Shown in pieces: positions 11,996 to 25,400 of a DNA stretch of 64,000 nucleotides (its first letter is position 1; each line of letters opens with the position of its first letter). The notes under the pieces are model-generated. The model was not told the DNA's origin, ran no database searches, and was given only the letters and a program-made list of their open reading frames with translations. The position numbers were made by a program, and so were the translations under genes. Origin of the DNA: Diprion similis (Eukaryota; Arthropoda; Insecta; Hymenoptera; Diprionidae); the NCBI RefSeq assembly GCF_021155765.1, contig NC_060116.1, positions 6,262,001 to 6,326,000 on the forward strand, written 5' to 3'.

Positions 11996-12660
11996 ATCCG
12001 CTTCTATTTGTCTTTCCGTAATCCGGTAGATAATTCTAGTTGGTCTGCAACACGGCGTTTATTTTGTGTGGTTGGAGTATTGCAATCAGACGGGATGATC
12101 GTCTCACGTTGTCAACCCTCTACGGCCCGAGCCGGAGTTAATACTTTAGGGGGATGAGGCGCTTTGACTCCACCAGCTGATTTTACCCGCTGAAGAATCA
12201 ATCGACTGCGGCCTTACCGGCAGAGGCCATTCATTGATCAAGGTCTTGCGCTAATGGATTGGCTTCTGTACATATAGTGATATTGGATTTTTAAACTAAT
12301 TTCAACCTATGTATAGGTAGCGACCTTGAATTGATTCAATTCACGCCGCTCTTGCAGCGTTCCTTGAGTTGGTCAGCGATACAATTTTTATATATATATA
12401 TATATTGTTGTATATATCTACTCTATCGTTAATTTCAAAGATTTCCTCTGCCGAGATATTGTGTAGGTATGAAACATCGTGCTGAGCTTGTTACTACACG
12501 TCTGGATTCGCCGTTCTGCAAATTTGTCTCTATTAATTGGAAGAGACGGAATTTTAATCAACGGTTAAACACATAGTTGAACAGAAGTTAACATATAATG
12601 TTCATTGACGATGTGTACAATGTACATACATTTAAACATGTACAAATATATTTTACATTT

Positions 12661-15600
12661 TTATATCTATCCTATTTTTACATCTAGTGTGTGTACACAC
12701 ATTCAACACTTCGCTTGAAAAATTACTGCGAAGACGTGCAGCTGGTTCGTCTGTATTTAACTACTCTTTCAAATTCCTAACGAACTTCCAATTGACGTTC
12801 GGACTATCCATTGACACTTCCAGCATTTTCTTTACCAGACCCAGAAATGCAAACTGCAAGTGTCGCGTAGCAACTTGGTTGTTCTTATAATCCCAAAACC
12901 GTACCATAATATCAATTTGTCCCATTGGAGCAGTTGTATTGTAGGTTCCATCGAACGATATGGTAAAGCATTAGCAATTATGAAAGTGATAAGTTAATTT
13001 TGGAAGAACGGACTCAAACCGAATGATGCGACGTAACCAAGCTTGTTTTTACGCATTGCGATTTTTTTTTAGTCATTTCGCTATCGGAAAACATAATTGG
13101 AAACGATTCTGCAGATTGTTCTTCGCGACTACCGTAGTCGCGTCTGGGGGCAGCGGATTGCGAGCGTCTTTACTGCGCATGCGCGACGGCGAGTGCGCGC
13201 GCCGATCGAGAGCGCGCAAGCGGCGCAGAAGCGAGCGAAGTCACTCGCGACTCGGAATCTGAACCGGACGGTACGCCGGACAAGTTCGTCTTCGCCAAGC
13301 AAAATTTTGCAATCGACCCTCTGTACGCCACACACGAGTAATGCATATATAGATAATATTCTTAAAGTGTACGTCCCTTTTCCAGTCTCGAAACCTTTAC
13401 AAATTTTGACTTTTAAACTATTTTAGCCACTCGCTCAGAGACGCGTCAAGAATTTTTTAATGTATTTTACTCCAGACGATCCGAAACTATTAGAAACAAG
13501 ATCCTGCTCTTTACATGTTGTCCACGGCGCATATAAAACTGTGCATGATAAGTACGATTGGAAAATGGATTAAACCAGTTTTTGAGGTCATCCTATTAAC
13601 TGTTCAAAAATTTTTCGTCGAGAAGGAGAGACCCCCAAAGTAGTAGTCGATCTAAAACTTTTCCTACGAAATTCTGTTCCATTCGCTGTTCGAAAACTCA
13701 GATGTTATTCAACGTACTCTGTTTTTGAAAAAGTATACCCAAGAAGTATCAAAAAAATCTCTCGCTAGTGAAAATTTTAGATCTTGGCTGCGAAGCTTGG
13801 CTTTTTTAGCTCAATTGCGTTCGAATTAGAAGATTTTGATAACAGCAGCGCTTTGCTCGCGCATGGCAGGCTTCCAACTGCTTTACCTCGATCACGTTTG
13901 GGTCGGTTTTTGGGGTGCGTCTACGGTCTTCCATATCCCGCCGTCTCTACCGCAGGAAGATGCTGTTACCGCATTACCACGTCGTAGGCTTATCCCTCGT
14001 AGGCTTCTACGAACTCTTGGTCGGCCTCAAACGGCTTGTTCGCATTACGGAGCTCCTCACGGGTCACTGAAAGCCAAGGAAAACACCTCGCCATAGTCTT
14101 TTCGCCGTCCCCTTTTCTCAACTTCCTCACCAGCGCGATTTATTCGCCGAAACTCGTACGACGTAAATGGATTCTGAAATGGGAACCTAATTCTCACTTC
14201 TGTGAGATAATGAAAGGAAGGATTATTACACTGGTAATGAGTTAAATAGTTTAATGTCCAAGCGTATGCAGCAAATAAATAACGTGTTTGAATCAAGGGA
14301 AAAAGACTACGTGGCAAATAAACAATGAAGTTCGTTTCAGAACGTAAATTAAGAATTTTTATTAATCGATTGTCGGCTGACGTTAATAGTGATTTTTTCA
14401 CACACTGATATAAAATTCTTGTAATGTTCTTTTTAAATTTGAGGATATACATTCGTTACATTGTCAAAAAGACACGTCGCTTGCGTGATGTTCTACTCAA
14501 TAAATAACCAAACAGCGAAACCTGATTGAAATGCGCATTTCCATAATCCGATTGAATTCACTGCAGCCTAAAGGAATAATAATTCTTCGCAAAGTTTAAT
14601 AACGCGATGTTGGATACAAATCTGTATACATATACCCCATATTTATTCTTCACTAATCTAGGACCTACTCGCATTTCTATAATACCCAATTATAAGTTGA
14701 CTGTTGATGCGAAGATAAATTTTACCACGCCAATCTTACTTACGCTTCAATAAATTTTCGGTCACCTTGATTTGTTCGCGAATACAAACGTTCTATACGT
14801 TTGAGGCTGCGTAGTTTTGAGACCTGATATGATAAGTTATAAGTCCTTCGTAATAAGCAGATATTACCAATTTGTGAAAATATTTTATAATCGGATCGTT
14901 CAATCATTGATCAAACTTTGATGTTTTTTATCCGATTCGAATGTTTTTGGTCTTATTTTTTTCACCATGCAGATTTTCAGAGATCTTAACATCTTCTAAA
15001 AAGGCCCAAAAGTCAAGATAGTAATAAAAAAATTAGAAAAGTAAAAGAACGTTATGGATGTAATCGCACGGTGCTCATTTTGAAAGGCAAGCAGGCTAGG
15101 TTCGTTTTATACATATATATTTTCTTCCAGCTCCAGCACTCCGGGTTCTTGAATAACACATGTAACACGGACAGGTTTAATTACGACGTTATACCGGGAA
15201 TCTCGAATTATGCATGATATATCTGGCAAACCTCTGATCTCGGGACTTTCGTTTAATGAAAGCTGCGCGCACTGAATCAGTTGCTTTATGGCTGGGGTGA
15301 AGAGCATAAAATATTCGTGAATCTTGTTCCTTTTGATTGGATTGCTCATTTGCTCAGAATGTTCACATTACTGGAGTTTAATGCCACTTTACCAAACTAC
15401 AACAAACGTTTCGTAAAGACATGAAATTTCATTTACGCGATGTAATAATTTTTATGAAAACATACACAATTTTGTATCCTATTTTAATTGATTGCAATCG
15501 GTAAAATATTCCCCGATACTTACATTTATAGTTCCAATAAAGTTGGAAAAAACAGTTCTCAGATTCTTTTATGCTTCACAATATTGATCCGTCAAACTAA

Positions 15601-17280
15601 ATTTCGTAGTTATCATATTATAAATATAATTAATAAAAGTTGTTATTTTTATAGAAATGATGATTTCATGGGAAAATTCACTATTGCCATCACTTGTGTG
15701 TAATTATTTTATTTTTGGTTTGGTAAGAGTATAGTATGTTTTATTTGAAACCCCCTTTCTTAGGTAAATTAAAATGGATTAAAGTATTTATTTGTACGAA
15801 AAAGTTATCAACAATCGAAATTTTATATTTTTGGTTAAAAATGTTTGGTTTCAGTGATCGCGAATTCTTTATTAGCATTTGCTATAATGCGTTTCAAATT
15901 CTCACAGTCGTATAAAAATTGCAGAAACGATTCTGTCGCATCCCATTAAATTCGAATTTATACACTACGATTATATTGAAGAAAAAGAAAAAAAAAAAAA
16001 TTATTCGGATCAGTGACGCTTTTTCGCACGCTTGAAAATTCGAAGAATCGACAGTGAAATCAAGGATGAAAATGGAGATAATTCGTCCTTTGAAAGACTG
16101 TTATCGTTCTCTTTAGAATAACTTATAAATTTCGCGTCAACGGAGAATGTCGGCTCGACGAGATTTGAAGCAATATTAACCGCTAAATTATGAATTTGTC
16201 GAGACGACGAGCAATATTAGGATTCGAAATGGAGAGGCCATATAATTAGCAAATAAATAACAGATGCCGTTTATCCCAAATGACCTATGTTATTTACGAA
16301 TTCTGTCAGATCGCGCGTCTGAGGAGAAATTTGATGGTGTGAAATGTGCTAAAAGAATTTCTGCAAACATTGATCGCACGTAGGAAAAGTAATTTTTTTC
16401 CAGTCGTCAAATTGTGCACAAAATTTGATATTTCCCGTCGATTTTTCTGCCTTCTTTCGGCAGAGCCTCTATTCGGACATTTTAATCTTTTGTTTTTGGT
16501 TTTGTGATTTCGCTGTGGTCTAGCCTTTCCAGAGTCGGCAAACGCGAGTTTCGAGAATGTCCAGTGAGCGTTAAATTTACGGATTACCGAGCACTAATCG
16601 GATGGTTTTGGAAAGTAGTTTCCGGTGAAATTAACTTATCTCATCGTCCATCGATTTACGATTAAATTGCACCAACGCCGCTATCGTTTCTCGAGAAAAA
16701 TGAAGAAAAGCGGAGAAAAAAATATTGTGAAAGAATACGTAGTAAAATATTGTTTTCCCGATAACACTTCAAGGTTCTCCCATTGTATCGAAATCGAAGG
16801 TGATGTAGCAATTAGTGTGGTAACAGTTGCGGTATGCTAGGAATTCCATGGTCTTCTATATTTATTTATTATAGTCTATATTTATTTAGTCTTCTCGTAC
16901 CTTTGAACATTCGATACGAACAACGGCCATTTATCGTTTAGCTATTTATAGATTTGTGAAAAAAATTTTACAAAGTATAATGGTATTCAAGTCGAACTGT
17001 TCTTCGAGCTCGCCTACAATTATTCTCAAGGCTTTTAAACAACTTTACGAATGCGACGTGCAGTGTCTATACGCATTACACGTTTATATACATTTGAACA
17101 GCGCTAACATATTATTTGCGACAAGCAAACTTGTGAAAAAATTGAAATTCATGATAAACTCGAGAGCAAACGTGCTGATCACGCCTATAATAAATATTCC
17201 AACCACTCGTCGTATTTTGTAAAATGAAATGAAGGTGGTAACGTAATTTATACCTGGTATTACCAATTAAACGCTGCAGT
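12661..17280. other. Largely non-coding region
   Basis: Apart from the CpG-rich patch at 13.1-13.3 kb and a GC-richer segment near 13.84-14.10 kb, this is AT-rich DNA with only short chance frames. The minus-strand frame at 15349-15107 (80 codons) and the plus-strand frame at 16625-16840 (71 codons) have no signal peptide, domain or splice context that I can support. No RNA genes were recognised. Confidence 0.45.
13125..13300. promoter_or_regulatory. CpG-rich patch with NRF1-type palindrome, possible orphan promoter
   Basis: A local jump in GC and CpG content contains TGCGCATGCGCG at 13174-13185, a match to the NRF1 (fly Ewg) consensus YGCGCAYGCGCR, followed by many GCGCGC and CGAGCG words. 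Such patches in AT-rich insect genomes usually mark housekeeping promoters. No coding exon could be tied to it on either strand. Confidence 0.4.
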
Positions 17281-17283
17281 AAG

Positions 17284-17573
17284 TTGGCTTGCCTATCACC
17301 GAGGGGAACAAATATCGGTAATACAGACCTACTGACTTAACGGTTGGTAGCACGCTCGACGTTCTCGCCAATGAGTTGGAACTACTCGTGTTTCTAAGTA
17401 GCTTGGATTTGGCCAAGCAGTTTTTTCGTTGTTCATAACCCATGTTGAAGGGTTCAGTGAACGCCTTTCGGAGTTACGCTAAAGTGATTTTATGACTTGA
17501 CTTGACTAAAGTGATAATGACTCGGTAGTTCTGTATTACCGATATTTGTTCCCCTCGGTGGTAGGCAACCCAA
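17284..17573. mobile_element. MITE with about 50-bp terminal inverted repeats
   Basis: The left end TTGGCTTGCCTATCACCGAG matches the reverse complement of the right end (TTGGGTTGCCTACCACCGAG), and the match continues for about 50 bases including AACAAATATCGGTAATACAG. The 290-bp element has no coding frame, so it is a non-autonomous DNA transposon. Target duplications are not clear. Confidence 0.8.
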
Positions 17574-19426
17574 CATGCTACGTCATATACTTGGAAACAC
17601 TTGGTATAATAGAATATTATTAGTCCTCGTTTATGGTACCTTGAAATAGCATAAAATACATTCTTGTAAACAGTAATATATATAAATAACTTCGTTTGAT
17701 TTTACAATTATATTTTGTAACAAAATTTTGGAAAATAACATCAAGAATTTATGTAGCAATATTTAAGAAAGAAAAATACCGATCACTTTTATTGCTTCAT
17801 GTAATTATTATTTGTGGTTGGTATCGTTCGAACAGAAATGATCGGCTGATAATTGTTCAACTACATAATATCTAGCCTTGAGCCTTATGTCCGACGTATT
17901 TCTGATATCGTTCGGTAGATGTGACGAATTTAAACCTGAGGTTGTGTAATTGAAAATCAATACTTGTTCTGTAATTTTTCCACTAAATTTATTATCAACG
18001 ATCTACTTATAAATAAATATTTCAATATAATCAAGTTAAAACTAAAACAATTTGTAATAAAAATCATTTAATAAACATCTAGCTGTGCATGACCGAATCA
18101 AAATTCTCTCCGCGAAAGAGAAAAAACAGAGTAATAATCAAAATAGTAAGTACAGAATCAAGAAAATTTCAAAATAACAATTTTTTTTTTTCTTCACTTC
18201 AAATTTCTTATTCACTGCAGAAACTTCGCAGAGGCTATAAGATATTAAAATGCTGAAGTATTACACTCAAGGATCACGCGTATGTATGTACATATATACA
18301 AACGTTTATCCGCAAGTTTCGTCCACTCCTATACTATATAGTATACATATGTACACGCGAATATTGCAGTATGCCTACATAAAATAAAGTTACGTCATGT
18401 TATTGGAAAACTTTCGACTTTTAAACACATTTGTGTGTGTGTGTGCGTGTGTGTGTCACTATAATTACTTACACTAAAACATTCAATAAAAATTATACCT
18501 ATTTCTAATTTACAACAATATAAAAAAAAAAAACCAAAACAAAATTCAACACACGAAATATTATGTGTAATATATTGCAACGTGACTGTGCGGCGCTTCG
18601 TTCGGCACATCGCGTTGATTTATGAAAAATGCAATACATGTGTACAGTATACATTTTAAATGCTATATAGTATATAAATATATATATATATATGTATATA
18701 TGTGTGTATGTATGTATGTATGTACACACGTATTTGTTTATTCATAGTGGCTACCTACCGCTTTACAATTTTATTGCCGCGTTAGAAAGCGCAACGTTCG
18801 ACACGCGCAGAAGAACAGCGCCGATATTAGTGGCTTGCATTGCCTCTACAACATATAATAGCTTCTCTTGCAGCATGTACGCTACGTTATATCTTATTAT
18901 TATACGCAGCGGTGAAATTCGGATCACTTTTCTCGCTACGGTATTATTCTCAATGCATATTGCGCATTCCAATGCCGATACTATAGAATAATAATCTTCG
19001 CCGCAGCACGAATGCAATACACGTTAACTGCGTCCGCAAAATTTATACAAAATTGTTGTATATATATGTATATGTATTATATATGTATGAGTGTATATAT
19101 GCTTACATAATACGCCCAAGTTTTGGTTCCACTCTCACTTTTCACGACCGTTTATAATTATACAGACATTACATGTAGAAGCCTGGCGGAGTTGGCATTA
19201 TAATCAATATAATCTATCGGTAATAAAATATCGTGAACCGAATATATTATACATGTACCTATAATAACTTATACTTCGATTCTGCACACGAACACACATG
19301 TTATTATTTACACATCCACGTGTGACAGTGTCTGCGGTAGACACAGATCACTTTCGTTTTCGTTCATTGCCAGCTTAATCGTCTCTTTCCTCTTCTCACT
19401 AGGATATAGTAATCCTTGGTTAGTCA
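17574..19426. other. AT-rich intergenic region with microsatellites
   Basis: No gene recognised. It holds a GT run at about 18432-18456, a mixed TA/TGTA microsatellite at about 18668-18725, and further TA/TGTA runs near 19060-19100. The part next to 19426 should be the 3' UTR of the UGT gene, but no canonical AATAAA close to the stop was found. Confidence 0.5.
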
Positions 19427-22400
19427 TCAGTCGATTTTCGTCTTCGCGACGTTTCCCTTCGACACCACCAATCTCAGTGTGAATTTCTTCAGGGTGTAAA
19501 CGAGGATCGAAACGAGGCTCAGGTAGAACGCAGCTACGTCGATTGAATAGTAACGAATCGTCGTCATGTGCCTGTATGGTACAATTTATTGTTGATTGTA
19601 AAGTTGAAGAAAAAGTAAAGGATTCACACAATCGCCTCGCGATTAGCTATGACAATATAATCGATACCCTCGAAATCACGGACTGATTTAATTTCTGCAA
19701 CAAATAATCTGACTTGCAGAAATGCAGAAATATGGATATCTCACCTGCTCGTACTCTTCACGTGTTCAGCTCCCCGGTATTTCGCCACGTGTTCTACCCA
19801 CCAGGTAGCCAAGTCCTGAGGTTTTATCGGTAGGTCCTTGAGCAGGATACTCTTCTGTATTGCGGCCTTTCTGTACGGATTGCTTTTTGGGGATGCGACC
19901 TTTAGAATTCCCTCGCGAAGTGCAGTCGCCGAAATGCTGGCGAGGTCCATCAAGAGTGCGTAGCCTTGTTTCTCTGATTCAGAATGAAAAGCAGACAATA
20001 ACAATAAGGGGGTATCAATATCGATGAAAGTTTGCCGATACCTTGTCGTACGCGCGAAAAAAGAATTTTAGAGAGTGTGATGGAGACTGTTTCGCGGTGA
20101 TATGAGTACGAATTTATTTCTTCTTACGTAACTAGTAATCATTCGTGACTGCGGTGTAACACCTTGAGGCTTACGAATTTGGAACATATGTTATATATAA
20201 TACATATTCATCGTCAGTCACCTTGTTATTGTTGTTCGTCGAAGAAAATATCAATTCTGTACAGTGGTGACAAGAAACCGAAGATACGAATCAATTAAGG
20301 GAGTATAGAAACGAGTAGACGTGAAAAATTTGTGAATTTATATATCTTGACAGCCAATTCAATTCAATTATTCAATTCGATTGGATTTGTTTTACTAAAA
20401 AACTTTTAAGTTCAAGCTTCATTCACGTGTTCTTTATCCTTTTTTGTTTATCCAAGCAATTAACGGCTAGCACTATAATTGCCAATAACGTCAGCCGTTT
20501 TCTTTGGTGAGATGTTTAGCGATGGCCACGATACATCGAAAGCGGCTCGACCGATTTACTTCAAATTTGGAGACGGATTATTGGATTCTCTTTGCTACGA
20601 TCCCACTTCTTTCAAATCATCACACACTTTCGATATTTATGGAACTTTGTTTTTTTTTACCAACACGTCTATCATCTTCACCAAGAATTGACGTAACACT
20701 TAAAAAATGTCCACGTTTTAGCCTCATCACAATATCTTTACAACTGAAAATGATTTTTGTTATTTGTTATAAACCCCCCCCTCAAAAAAAACTCCTAGTA
20801 ACAAGTTCTGGCTAGAATCACCGAATTTTTATAGTGTTTCCGATTTTACATCCGCTATATTTGATTCGCCATCTTGGATATACATATAAATAATCAAATT
20901 CTGCCATCAGATTCGTAAGCAGCGAGACGAAAAAGCACCGTGTAAACAAAATACAGGCCGAAATATCGAGTTGAAAAATGTGTGACCAAAAGGGTTAAAG
21001 TAGAGAGAATAAATACTGACCAGCCTGCGCTGCGTTTCCGTCGTGGTCGCAGAATACCGGAAGTACAAGAGTCGGCGCCCCGTGAAAGGCGGCTTCGTGG
21101 AGGGAAAGAAGTCCTCCGTGAGATACAAAGGCCTTGAGGTTGGGGTGGCCCAACAACTCCTGCTGAGGCCACCACGCGGCTATCCTGACGTTGGGGGGGA
21201 GGTTTTCGATTTTCCCACCCTCCCACTTCCACACGACATTGTAGGGTAGAGTGGAGAAGGCGGCGATGAAGATTTCTCGAAGAGCGTCAGGCATTCCAGC
21301 CGCGTGCACCGAGGAGCCCATCGACACGAAGATGAAACCTGAAATATTATTCTTCTTGAGCCTCCCTTATTTTCGATTCTTACAATTAGAGTCTCGAGAT
21401 CCTGTTCGCGGATGTTAGCGAGGGGTGAAGACGCCGCATTACCGCCTCGTTACCGAGGTCCTGATGCTTCTCAATGCTCGAGGACCCTCTTCGTCTCTTC
21501 AGTTACCGCCTCGAATTCCCGCAAGTTCCTTAACGGGGCTTCCTTCTTAATGGAAGGACGATTATGCCGAATGGCACCGGGGATTTTACTCCTGCGAGAA
21601 CTTTCGTCGTTCGTTACGAGTTACGAGTGTGATATCAAGAAATCAACGACCAACCACGAACGCCGGTTGCGTCATCAATGGCCTCGATGCCACCTGCAGT
21701 CATCGCCTTTACGTAAGACGGACGTTCATCCCGGACCAAGAAAGTAGTACAGGTGGAAAATACCTCTCGGGTGAAGAGTTTTTTCTTTTTCTTTCTTTTT
21801 TCCTTTTTTCTCGGTAAATTACACGCGCGTAAACGAGTGTGATATAATAATATACCTACACTTAATCGCCGTTAGATTCATGTTTTTACTTGAGAAAAAT
21901 ATAACGTCTTTTACGAATTTTGATTTATATTCGAGGAAAATTTTGTAGATAGTAGAGTGATTTTTTTTATAATGTATCAGGAGAGAAATCTATATCGTTA
22001 ACTCGAAACATTACGAAGCAGAAATTACTTTTCATTAACCGTAAGACGATATTTTACTCGGTTTTTTATATTGTAACAAATATTATACTATAAATTATAA
22101 CGGTACCTTGTTTTTTATTCAATTAAATTCCGGTAATTGAATACAAACTGATAAATCTAATCCATGAATGAATATTCAATTGACAGAGTGAAACGTTACG
22201 AAGCATGGGTATACTTATATGTATACCTACTTATGTAAAAATTTATCGGAAAATCAGAACGACATTGAGAATCGCAGAGAAAAGCGAGCAGAGAAAGTCA
22301 GGGATTCCATTCTTCGAATTTATTTGTATCCGTTCACACACAGATATATTATGTAGGGAGGAGAGAGAAAAATTGTTCGAGTGAATTAGAGAATGAAAGT

Positions 22401-25400
22401 GAATGACGTGCGTCGATCGTATTAATTTTACCTCTTCGTAGAAATAATTCCAGTTCCGTGCTGAGCTCCGTTGCTGGTCTGCAATGCAAACATGCAACGT
22501 TCACGACGTTTTGCAGATGGGGAAGGGAGTCTGCGACTGTGTAGTGGCTGTTTTGAAACGTCAATGGTACATCCGCTATCAAATCTCTGACATCCGGGAC
22601 GTCGTCGCCTGTAATTTGTGCGGAACAGAAAGGTGAACTTTGTTAGCATTTCGGTTAACATTCATTCACACCGATTCGGTCACGCCGCATAATTGATCAC
22701 GTGTTTATCATCAGACATTATCACACCATTATGGAGGACCATCCAAAGATTTTCCAATGACGATGAACTTGAATAAAACAATATTTTTACTATGTAATAG
22801 ACGTGATTCTAATTGAATTCGAACAACAGATTTTAACAGATATGTTTTATGATTTCAGAATTGAAATTGATGAGGTGGTGTTTGTGTTATTGTTTGTAAT
22901 TTTTTTTTTCCTTTTATCTCTGGAAATTTTCACGGTGGAAAAAAATAAACCAACGACATTAGAATCGGATCAAAAACACCAGAACTCAATCATTTTTAAC
23001 GTTGTAATTAGAAAACCTTTTTCAAATTGTTATTTTCTAACTTGTGTTATTCGAATTTGATCCGATTCATTTCTACTGTATAGTATGGATGTTGTTTCGT
23101 TCGTATTTACCACTATTGACCAAAATAACATTACGGGAAATTTTTCAGTTGTTTTTTTTCTTTCTTTTTAACTTCTTAACGGCCCGCCGCGCGCCGACTA
23201 ATCCTCGATCATTAGAATGATGTTCAGAATTTCTCCGAGATTAAGTTTCATCGCCTGTTTTCAAGACCGGTGAACTCGTTAAAGTAAGAACGTTTTCATT
23301 GTCACTGTTTTTTTCGTAGCTATAGTGTAACAGTATCTCGGACAGCTGTTTTGTTTTTCTACTTTTTTACTGTTGGACACGTATATCATTGTCGGTGTAA
23401 CACTATATGCACTCTTTCACTTCACTTCCGGTATTTTTCTGGGTTATAAGAAAACAAAGCTCGAACAAATTACTGTGCAGTTATAAATTACACCGCGAAA
23501 TATTAGAATGAAAAATTACTCCAAGAATGATAGTACACAGTAATTACTATAATACGACTGTTATTAGCAAATGTCCACATTAGTGACAGAATCCATTGAA
23601 TAACGTGGGAAAATTTTCTTACCAAGAGTTGTATATATAACACAATACACACGATTATCTTGATTGTTATTTTTAAGCTTGTATTATTGGAAGGAGGAAA
23701 TTATTTCCTTGAAGCAGTTGTGAAACATGTTGTAAACTTGTGACGAGAGGAATATTTTTTATAGTTCAAGAATTCCTAGATTGTTTCACGGGATTTGTAA
23801 GGTTTTTACAAAAAATACTCAAGAGTCCTGTTCGGAAGGATTATATAATAATTATAAAAGTGCATTGAATATTATTAAAATCAAGGAGAAATATTTACGT
23901 GCAATTTAATGCAGACAAAAATATTTTATCAAACAATTTTTACCCGGTTTTGGTTATTTTGGAAAAATTCTTGATGTGTAACATAAAAAGTGGGCTTGTC
24001 ACGTCACTTTTAAATATCTCGTAAGCTTGATCATCGATGTTTTTTAAACTTGTTGACAATTCTTTTTCCTTCCATTATTTTGTGTTTCCAACGTTATATT
24101 CTGTGAAAAAAATTGCCTGGCAGAGTGCAACGGTTCTTCTTGACAGAAAAACATACCTAATTGTTTCCTGAGAATAGGTTGAAGGTAGCCAGTAATCATG
24201 ACCCATCGCATCACCTCGAGGGTCATCAAACAGGCGACGTTGACGATTCTCCGTATGAAATTCATGTCTTGGGTGAATGTCTTTCCAAAGTATGGTGTGA
24301 TTGACCACGGCGATGGGCTACCCTGTCGACTTATGGATCCGGTGTAGAGGGCAACCTGCATCATAAAACAACGTTTTTGTCATAATGCGACATGTCTGTT
24401 TTCGGAATTTATCAATTTGATTTCTTAACGCTGCAAATTCATTGTAGAAAGCAGTAATTTTATGCGAAGGTTAGGGGGGGGGGGGGGATAAGTTGGGATC
24501 GATAAAATCTCAAGACATGCTTATATTAAGTAGAAGATTAAACTGAATAACACTCGACACACCGATCGATATGTTTGAGGATAAATATTATAAGATGAAG
24601 TAGGGATATGAAATTCCATTATCTCAAGCATAGATTGTAAAGTTTTACACGAAGCAGTAAATGAAAAGCTTAGACCATCTTTCTTTACGGATTCATTGTC
24701 AGTTTCATGGTGTTCGTTAAAAATATCACGCGATGCAGTTACGCAAGCACAAGAAAATTCAATGTTATATTCACGGTACAATGGACACGAGTCCTTTTTC
24801 TCAGTCTCTCTCAACCGGTAAAGCAGATTGGGTTCCTTTTCTCTGATACCACCCGGCATGTTCATCCTTAAATCATTACGATGACGACGATTTTAGTCAA
24901 TCTCCGAAAGAGAGTGTAATGCAAACTCGGAAACTAAACTATCCTGAAGTCTTGAATTACTGTTTGAGTGTGAGTTGAAAGTTTGGAGTTCCCTCTCGTA
25001 AAAGTTTAAGCAATCTCTTGGACTCTCGGTTTCTCGTTTCCGTGCAGTGATTTACTGCCACTGTTTTACTTCCGAGTCATCCCAATGTTATTAGGTCGCG
25101 TTAGAGATGAGACTATTCGCTTTAGTCTCCTCGATATTACAGAATACAGCCACTTATTAATGACGCTTCAATCTTCCTGCTTGCAATTTAGCTGTTGAAA
25201 TTTTTCCCCGAGCTATCAAAAACGCCGGGTCATTGTTATTTTTCCAAATTTTTACCACCGATCGTTTCTGTCATTTACTAATTCAGTGTCTGAGTGTAGA
25301 ACAAGCATCTTTTCATTCCATTCGACAAATCTTTATTCATCACCGATCAATTTACTCCGTCGAAGAATAATTGCTTGGAGATCATTCGAGGAAGATACAA

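Larger units (their letters stand above)
11419..12660. other. Non-coding stretch with an orphan 3' exon and a TA microsatellite
   Basis: After the PV-rich gene there is no recognised gene. It contains repeat family R2 (11785-11905), a possible terminal exon (11915-11995), a mildly GC-richer segment around 12.05-12.25 kb with no convincing frame, and a TA run at about 12390-12406. Confidence 0.45.

Noticed and set aside
18432-18730. Frames rich in Tyr/Ile/Thr around the GT/TA microsatellite
   Set aside because: Produced by simple repeats, not genes.
24521-24865. 114-codon minus-strand frame inside the UGT gene
   Set aside because: Lies in an intron between two well-defined UGT exons, has no family resemblance and no splice sites in phase.
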